Below the pieces are notes generated by a model. That model worked only from the letters and a program-made list of their open reading frames with translations. It ran no database searches and was not told the origin of the DNA. Below, piece after piece: positions 60,828 through 64,000 of a DNA stretch of 64,000 nucleotides (positions are counted from its first letter, which is position 1; the number at the start of each line of letters is the position of its first letter). A program made the position numbers and the translations under genes. Origin of the DNA: Zoogloea sp. LCSB751 (lineage in GTDB: Bacteria; Pseudomonadota; Gammaproteobacteria; Burkholderiales; Rhodocyclaceae); NCBI RefSeq assembly GCF_002028455.1, contig NZ_MWUM01000024.1:1-64000 (forward strand), read 5' to 3'.

Positions 60828-61382
60828 CTATTCGTCCGGCCGGAAACTCCATTTCGGGCTGAGAAGAAGCGCAGCCAGTGACAGCAGGCTGATCAAAATG
60901 GCCGAGCCGAGCAGCAGGTTGTTTTCGCCGAGGCGTTCCGGGTAGATGCTGACGCCGGCGGCGAGCCCGATGCCGTTGCCGCCGGCCACCAGCACGGCGG
61001 CCGCAAAATCATGGAAGCGCCTGGCCTTGTTGGCAACTGCCGCCCATTGGGGGTCGGTGTTGTAGCTGGGCAGGCCATGGCTGTCGAGTTCCAGCCTTTC
61101 CAATGAAGAGACGAAGCGGCGCAAATTGGTGATGGCCCGTTCAGCCTTGAAATTGAGGAAGGCCAGGCAGGTGGATGCCACCGGAAAGCCCAGTATCAGC
61201 CATTCGACGGGAACATGCCCGGCAATCACGCCCGGCTTCAGCGCGACGAGGGCCGCCAGCATGCTGACGACCAGCGTCACATAAAGCGCCAGCGCCTGCT
61301 GGCGCTGGGCGATGCGGGCATTTATTTCCTGATAGGCGGCAATGAAACGGTAATTGGCGTCGACGTAGGATTTGCCGGCCAT
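60828..61382 (-). CDS. Four-helix membrane protein, partner of the sigma-54 activator
   Basis: 184 residues. Two helices (about 30-50 and 58-78) are followed by a soluble, helical, charged middle (about 79-130, with FKAERAITNLRRFVSSLERL) and two more helices (about 128-148 and 158-176). The short N-terminal part (YRFIAAYQEINARIAQRQQA) is amphipathic. It looks like a membrane protein with a cytoplasmic helical module, not like a channel or enzyme. It starts 4 bases after the activator stop, so both are made from one transcript. The family is not recognised. Confidence 0.65.
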   Translation of the reverse strand: MAGKSYVDANYRFIAAYQEINARIAQRQQALALYVTLVVSMLAALVALKPGVIAGHVPVEWLILGFPVASTCLAFLNFKAERAITNLRRFVSSLERLELDSHGLPSYNTDPQWAAVANKARRFHDFAAAVLVAGGNGIGLAAGVSIYPERLGENNLLLGSAILISLLSLAALLLSPKWSFRPDE

Positions 61383-61386
61383 CGTA

Positions 61387-62442
61387 TTAGTCGATCAATT
61401 GCATGCGTTTCAAATGGGTGCGCAGGACATTGCGGGAAATGCCCAGCAGGCGTGCGGTGCGGACTTGATTGAGGTGTTCCCATTCGTAGGCGGTATTGAT
61501 GGTGTGATCGACGATATGGTCGAACAGGCCTTCCTTGCCTTCTTCGAACAACCCCTTCAGGTAACGGGTGAATGAATCTTCGAGGTCGGCCGGCGTGGCC
61601 GGCTGGTCGCGGGGCGTGCGGTCGATCTGCGGGCCCAGCAGATGCAGGTCTTCCGCTTCGATCTGTTTGCCGTGGAAGACCAGCAGGGCCCGATGGATGA
61701 CGTTTTCGAGCTCGCGGATATTGCCCGGCCACTGGTATTCGAGCAGGGCCCTTTCCGCCTGTGCGGAGATTCCGGGTTCGGCAATGTCCAGGCGGCTGGC
61801 ATATTTGTGGATGAAATGACGGGCCAGCGGAATGATATCGCGCGGACGCTCGCGCAGAATTGGCAGATCGAGGGAAACGACTTTCAGCCGGTAATAGAGA
61901 TCCTCACGGAAACGCCCTTCGGCAACCGCCTTTTCCAGATCAACGTTGGTGGCGGCGATCAGGCGGACGTCTACCTTAACCGGCTTGCGGGCACCGATCC
62001 GCACCACTTCACCCTCCTGCAGCACGCGCAGCAGCTTGACCTGCATTGGCAGCGGCAGGTCGCCGATTTCGTCGAGGAAGAGGGTGCCGCCGTTGGCCGC
62101 CTCGAACCAGCCGGCCTTGGAGGTGATTGCGCCGGTGAATGCTCCCTTTTCGAAGCCGAACAATTCGCTTTCGAAAAGCGTTTCGGAAAAGGCCCCGCAA
62201 TTGATCGCCAGGAAAGGCTGGCCAGCCCGCAGGCTTGAGAGATGCACTTGGCGCGCCACCAATTCCTTGCCCGTGCCGGTCTCGCCAATGATCAGGATAT
62301 TGGCGTTGCTCGGTGCCACCCGGTCGATCAGGGACAGCAATTGCAGCGAGCGCGGGTCGGCAAAGACCACGGCGCTGGCGCGAACCGACATGGAAACCGA
62401 GCGGGGGTCGGGGAAGGTAATGATGTGCGAGGCGTGGTTCAT
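61387..62442 (-). CDS. Sigma-54-dependent transcriptional activator without sensory domain
   Basis: 351 residues. The AAA+ domain covers about 25-265: Walker A GETGTGKE (53-60), the sigma-54 contact loop GAFTGA (100-105) and Walker B GGTLFLDEIGD. A Fis-type helix-turn-helix ends the protein (ARLLGISRNVLRTHLKRMQL). Only about 25 residues precede the AAA+ part, so there is no receiver, GAF or PAS input domain. As with PspF, activity is probably set by a partner protein or by its own level. The best partner is the four-helix membrane protein encoded 4 bases downstream. The divergent exbB gene has a sigma-54 promoter, the likely target. Confidence 0.92.
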   Translation of the reverse strand: MNHASHIITFPDPRSVSMSVRASAVVFADPRSLQLLSLIDRVAPSNANILIIGETGTGKELVARQVHLSSLRAGQPFLAINCGAFSETLFESELFGFEKGAFTGAITSKAGWFEAANGGTLFLDEIGDLPLPMQVKLLRVLQEGEVVRIGARKPVKVDVRLIAATNVDLEKAVAEGRFREDLYYRLKVVSLDLPILRERPRDIIPLARHFIHKYASRLDIAEPGISAQAERALLEYQWPGNIRELENVIHRALLVFHGKQIEAEDLHLLGPQIDRTPRDQPATPADLEDSFTRYLKGLFEEGKEGLFDHIVDHTINTAYEWEHLNQVRTARLLGISRNVLRTHLKRMQLID

Positions 62443-62476
62443 TTTTCGTCGGACCGGGGGTTTCTATTGGCGCTCA

Positions 62477-62547
62477 TTGTAGGTTCGGAGTTCCCCTACA
62501 AAAAACAAAGAATTTCTGGAATACATATCTGTGCCTTTGTCAGCACA
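62477..62547. promoter_or_regulatory. Two inverted repeats, candidate activator binding sites
   Basis: TTGTAGG (62477-62483) with CCTACAA (62495-62501), and TGTGC (62530-62534) with GCACA (62543-62547). They lie 104 to 174 bp upstream of the sigma-54 promoter, the usual distance for enhancer sites of sigma-54 activators. The activator gene starts at 62442. Confidence 0.45.
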
Positions 62548-62650
62548 ACTGTTGGCTGTTCACCAGTGGGTCTGCTCAACGATCAGCAAGTGAAATAGGT
62601 GATTCCCGGTCAGTGCCTGAATTTGTCTGTTTTTAAAGGATTTTTATTTC

Positions 62651-62666
62651 TGGCATGGAGCGTGCG
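62651..62666 (+). promoter_or_regulatory. Sigma-54 (-24/-12) promoter of exbB
   Basis: TGGCATGGAGCGTGCG fits the consensus TGGCACR-N4-TTGCW, with the GG and GC elements at exact spacing. Transcription would start near 62677, giving a leader of about 143 bases before the exbB ATG at 62820. Confidence 0.75.
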
Positions 62667-62819
62667 AGGTAGGCTCCGAAGGCATTTTCTGATTCCGCTG
62701 GCGGCGATTTCATATTCGAATTTTGAATTAGCTTATTCCGTTTTGCGGCTTTTTGCCTCTTTCCTCGATATTTCGGCGCCCTGTCCTGCCGATCCTGTTT
62801 ATCAGTTTGGAGAATTAGC

Positions 62820-63692
62820 ATGTTCAATTTTGAGATAACCAAGGGACGTTCCCGTATTTCGGCCGTCATTGCCTCGGTCATGATCGCCGCCTCGGGTGCC
62901 GCCTTCTCCGGTTCGGTATTGGCCCAGCCGAGCGCTGCCGTCGCCCCGGCCGAGTCTTCGGCTCCCGCGTCCGCCCCTGCCGCTCCCGTGAGCACCGAGC
63001 TGCACGCCGCCAAGCCGGCCGCGACCGAGTCCGTCGACAACCCCTACGGTCTTGAGGCTCTGTGGAAGGGCAGCGACGCGATCACCAAAACCGTGTTGCT
63101 GATCCTGCTGTCCATGAGTATCGGCAGCTGGTACATCATCGTTGTGAAGCTCCTGGAGCAGGCCAAGATCGGTCGCCAGGCCAAGAAGACCACCGACAGC
63201 TTCTGGAACGCCGGTTCGGTTCAGCAAGGTGCCGAGAACCTCGAGGGTTCCAGCCCGTTCCGCTTCATCGCCGAAGCTGGCATCGAAGCGACCAAGAAGC
63301 ATGACGGCCTGCTGCAGCACGTGGGCTTCAACGAGTGGGTCACGCTCAGCATCCAGCGCGCCATCGAACGCATCCAGAGCCGTCTGCAGGGCGGTCTGGC
63401 CTTCCTGGCGACGGTCGGCTCCACCGCCCCGTTCGTCGGCCTGTTCGGTACCGTGTGGGGTATCTATCACGCGCTGACCGCCATTGGCGTGGCTGGCCAG
63501 GCTTCCATCGACAAGGTGGCCGGCCCGGTGGGCGAAGCGCTGATCATGACCGCCATCGGTCTGGCCGTCGCGGTGCCGGCGGTGCTGGGTTACAACTGGC
63601 TGGTTCGCCGCAACAAGAGCGTGCTGGACGACGTCCGCGCCTTTGGCAGCGACCTGCACTCGGTCATCCTGGCTTCCGCCAGCAAGGCTTGA
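62820..63692 (+). CDS. exbB: ExbB/MotA/TolQ family proton channel protein with N-terminal extension
   Basis: 290 residues from the ATG at 62820 (GGAG upstream). The N-terminal part holds a hydrophobic segment ending in VLAQPS (about 17-38), a likely signal peptide or extra helix. An Ala/Pro-rich stretch follows (about 39-75). Then come the three ExbB helices (about 88-112, 193-215 and 238-260), with LATVGSTAPFVGLFGTVWGI and AVAVPAVLGYN as the family hallmarks. With ExbD it uses the proton gradient to drive TonB. The extended N-terminus is known in other ExbB proteins, for example from Pseudomonas. Expression should depend on sigma-54. Confidence 0.92.
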   Translation: MFNFEITKGRSRISAVIASVMIAASGAAFSGSVLAQPSAAVAPAESSAPASAPAAPVSTELHAAKPAATESVDNPYGLEALWKGSDAITKTVLLILLSMSIGSWYIIVVKLLEQAKIGRQAKKTTDSFWNAGSVQQGAENLEGSSPFRFIAEAGIEATKKHDGLLQHVGFNEWVTLSIQRAIERIQSRLQGGLAFLATVGSTAPFVGLFGTVWGIYHALTAIGVAGQASIDKVAGPVGEALIMTAIGLAVAVPAVLGYNWLVRRNKSVLDDVRAFGSDLHSVILASASKA

Positions 63693-63710
63693 TCCCCGGA
63701 GCGGAATGCC

Positions 63711-64000
63711 ATGGCCATCAGTGCTGCACCCGCCGAGGGAGATGACGACGCCGTGATCGCCGCGATCAACACCACGCCGCTGGTTGACGTGATGCTCGTG
63801 CTGTTGATCATCTTCCTCATCACCATCCCGGTCGCCACCACCTCGGTGGCGGTCGAGTTGCCCAAGGAAACCGTCGAGGTCCGGGAGTCTAAACCCGAGA
63901 ATCTGGTCATCTCGGTGGACAAGAGCAACGCCATCTATATCCAGGATTCGAGGGTCGCCAGTACCGGGGCGCTGGTGGAGCATCTGAAGAAGGTTTCCGC
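63711..64000 (+). CDS. exbD: ExbD/TolR family biopolymer transport protein (3' cut by window)
   Basis: The 96 codons visible start at the ATG at 63711, 18 bases after exbB, with GGAGCGGA ahead. A short cytoplasmic start leads INTTPLVDVMLVLLIIFLIT, the single ExbD helix. It contains the functional Asp in PLVDVMLVLLIIF, which takes part in proton use. The periplasmic domain begins with VAVELPKETVEV and continues beyond base 64000. It forms the ExbBD motor with the preceding gene; a tonB gene may follow outside the window. Confidence 0.92.
   Translation, partial: MAISAAPAEGDDDAVIAAINTTPLVDVMLVLLIIFLITIPVATTSVAVELPKETVEVRESKPENLVISVDKSNAIYIQDSRVASTGALVEHLKKVS

Overview
The window is GC-rich (about 65% by eye) bacterial chromosomal DNA, almost fully coding, with genes in short operons on both strands. 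It looks like a betaproteobacterium near Rhodocyclales (Azospira, Dechloromonas and Thauera-type organisms). The reasons are the ccoG-fixH tail of a cbb3 oxidase cluster, a class I PHA synthase, many c-type cytochromes and HD-GYP proteins, and the general gene style. This assignment is inference; no rRNA or other taxonomic marker lies in the window. I found no tRNA, rRNA, CRISPR array, insertion sequence or prophage.

Layout. 1-1.1 kb: end of the cbb3 oxidase assembly operon (ccoG, fixH, two tiny membrane proteins). 1.2-12.4 kb: mixed housekeeping and regulatory genes. These are a universal stress protein with an FNR-type promoter, PHA synthase, a uracil/inosine DNA glycosylase, a REC-HD-GYP protein, two MFS-type carriers, a UbiB-family kinase, a PAS-HD-GYP-hemerythrin fusion and a second signal peptidase I. 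12.4-17.3 kb: a sulfonate-sulfur operon (TauD-like dioxygenase, TauABC-like transporter, SfnB/DszC-like flavoprotein). 17.4-22.3 kb: an RND efflux pump with a small secreted protein. 22.7-30.1 kb: secreted or periplasmic enzymes and cytochromes (arylsulfatase, octaheme cytochrome with TPR, SMP-30-like protein, Tat-type dienelactone hydrolase, cytochrome c'). 30.2-33.8 kb: a heterodimeric ABC exporter. 33.9-38.6 kb: a large hybrid sensor kinase followed by an alpha-oxoamine synthase. 38.9-51.5 kb: a PerM-like protein, two S41 (Prc-type) proteases and, between them, a cluster of mostly exported proteins of unknown function. 51.6-60.5 kb: an MdtABC-NodT-like tripartite pump with two different RND subunits. 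60.8-64 kb: a sensorless sigma-54 activator paired with a four-helix membrane protein, divergent from exbB-exbD, which carries a clear -24/-12 promoter.

Themes. Most of the window concerns the cell envelope: two RND pumps, an ABC exporter, two tail-specific proteases, many exported proteins and ExbBD energy transduction. The most interesting regulatory architectures are the sigma-54 activator/membrane protein/ExbBD module, the hemerythrin-fused HD-GYP protein, and a sulfur promoter held between 12-bp inverted repeats. A palindromic intergenic repeat (core GGGGCGAAT-GA-ATTCGCCCC) occurs four times at three loci. Several gene ends carry long perfect stems that lack a U-tract.
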